Below, piece by piece: positions 63,447 through 64,000 of a stretch of 64,000 nucleotides of DNA (the stretch's first letter is position 1; every line of letters starts with the position of its first letter). The notes beneath the pieces were generated by a model. The model was not told the origin of the DNA, made no database searches, and worked only from the letters and a program-made list of their open reading frames with translations. The stretch is from Gammaproteobacteria bacterium Ga0077536 (GTDB lineage: Bacteria; Pseudomonadota; Gammaproteobacteria; Ga0077536): the NCBI GenBank assembly GCA_001464935.1, contig LNEL01000064.1, forward strand, positions 139,567 to 203,566, in the 5' to 3' direction. A program made the position numbers and the translations under genes.

Positions 63447-64000
63447 ATGGCAACGCCAGAAGACATTCGCGGTAATTACATCAAGGTCAAGGGCACGCGC
63501 ACTTTCTATGACGACATCGGCGAAGGTCAGCCGATCGTCTGCGTGCATACGGCAGGCGCGAGCTCGCTCGAATATCAGTACATCCTGCCGATGTTCGCCG
63601 AGCGCGGCTTTCATGCCTATGCGCTCGATCTCCCGGGCCACTCGCGCTCCTATCCGGTCAAGTGGCAGCAGCATCGCAGCATTCACGAGCACGCCGAATT
63701 CGTGTACTGGTTCGTCAAGACGCTGAAGCTGAAGAACCCCGTCATCATCGGCTGCTCGATCGGCGGCGACATCACGTTCGACTACGCCGCGAACCACTGG
63801 CGCGAGATGGCCGCCGGGGTGCCGATGGAAGGCCTCGCGCGCTCGCCGACCTTTCCGCTGCCGTCGACGATGATCCACCCGGCCTGGGCGCCGGGCTGGC
63901 AGGACATGATGGAGCGCGCGGCGATCGAATCCCTGAACCGTCACTGCAGCGCCGACCAGATCGCGGAACTGCGCTGGCAGCACCGCAACTCGCAGGTCAG
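63447..64000 (+). CDS. Alpha/beta hydrolase (second of a mirrored pair, truncated by window end)
   Basis: About 184 residues are present. The nucleophile elbow reads GCSIGGD (about residue 104) and an HTAG turn lies near 36, as in the first hydrolase. GGAG lies nine bases before ATG 63447; ATG 63441 is in frame but only three bases from it. The C-terminus is outside the window. Function is likely close to the protein at 61380, with a different ligand. Confidence 0.85.
   Translation, partial: MATPEDIRGNYIKVKGTRTFYDDIGEGQPIVCVHTAGASSLEYQYILPMFAERGFHAYALDLPGHSRSYPVKWQQHRSIHEHAEFVYWFVKTLKLKNPVIIGCSIGGDITFDYAANHWREMAAGVPMEGLARSPTFPLPSTMIHPAWAPGWQDMMERAAIESLNRHCSADQIAELRWQHRNSQV

Noticed and set aside
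1..64000. tRNA, rRNA, riboswitch, prophage or insertion-sequence gene
   Set aside because: None was recognised on either strand in the gaps. The only mobile-like sequences are small non-coding palindromic elements.

Overview
The window is GC-rich, densely coded bacterial chromosome, most likely from a metabolically versatile gammaproteobacterium (Nevskiales/Steroidobacter-like; this placement is inference from gene content). The support is an RNase D with an HRDC-type tail, class II PyrC, BioA, Prc, Lrp-controlled alanine dehydrogenase, the paired DUF1302/DUF1329 envelope families and scattered acyl-CoA catabolic genes. I see no rRNA, tRNA, transposase, integrase, phage gene or CRISPR array. 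GTG and TTG starts are common and many neighbours overlap by four bases.

Layout. 1-4.0 kb: a truncated gene, a small lipoprotein, an enoyl-CoA hydratase, a double EthD-like protein and an iron-sulfur photolyase/cryptochrome. 4.0-4.65 kb: a mosaic of nested palindromic repeats. 4.66-9.65 kb (minus): an SDR, then an RND pump and its adaptor. 9.8-13.9 kb: a CBS-pair protein, a DksA/TraR-type zinc-finger protein, a CNT nucleoside transporter co-transcribed with an HDAC-like deacetylase, and an EamA transporter. 13.9-25.3 kb: housekeeping genes (prc, rnd, FKBP isomerase, a degenerate GGDEF-cupin fusion, a coupled lrp/unknown/rhomboid operon facing ald, and pyrC-bioA). 25.4-36.4 kb: acyl-CoA ligase, an AMACR-like racemase, a thioesterase, an unknown gene coupled to a 2-hydroxyacid dehydrogenase, L-2-hydroxyglutarate oxidase, thiolase, GST, a type-II 3-hydroxyacyl-CoA dehydrogenase and tag. 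36.9-40.4 kb (minus): a Nudix-MBL fusion, a periplasmic YCF48-like protein and a flavin reductase. 40.4-41.6 kb: no convincing gene. 41.6-48.5 kb: a DUF1302 barrel, DUF1329, a periplasmic HEAT-repeat protein and a second DUF1329. 48.7-50.7 kb: an HSL-type esterase and an SDR. 50.7-51.5 kb: a composite repeat array. 51.55-59.7 kb (minus): a LysR gene followed by a catabolic operon (acyl-CoA dehydrogenase, aldehyde dehydrogenase, alcohol dehydrogenase, CoA transferase, secreted cyclase-family protein, MaoC-like hydratase). 60-61 kb: a protein with an exosortase-type sorting tail. 61.4-64 kb: two divergent, mirror-arranged pairs of SCP2-like protein plus alpha/beta hydrolase.

How it works together. 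Most of the accessory content fits uptake, activation, stereochemical correction and beta-oxidation of a branched or alicyclic hydrophobic substrate (sterol, terpenoid or similar). The substrate cannot be read from the sequence. The best candidates for an under-described system are the DUF1302/DUF1329/HEAT/YCF48 envelope module (38.5-48.5 kb) and the mirrored SCP2-like/hydrolase locus (61.4-64 kb). The most striking non-coding signal is a dispersed palindrome built of facing 9-nt units (CACNGAGAA) whose two arms co-vary.
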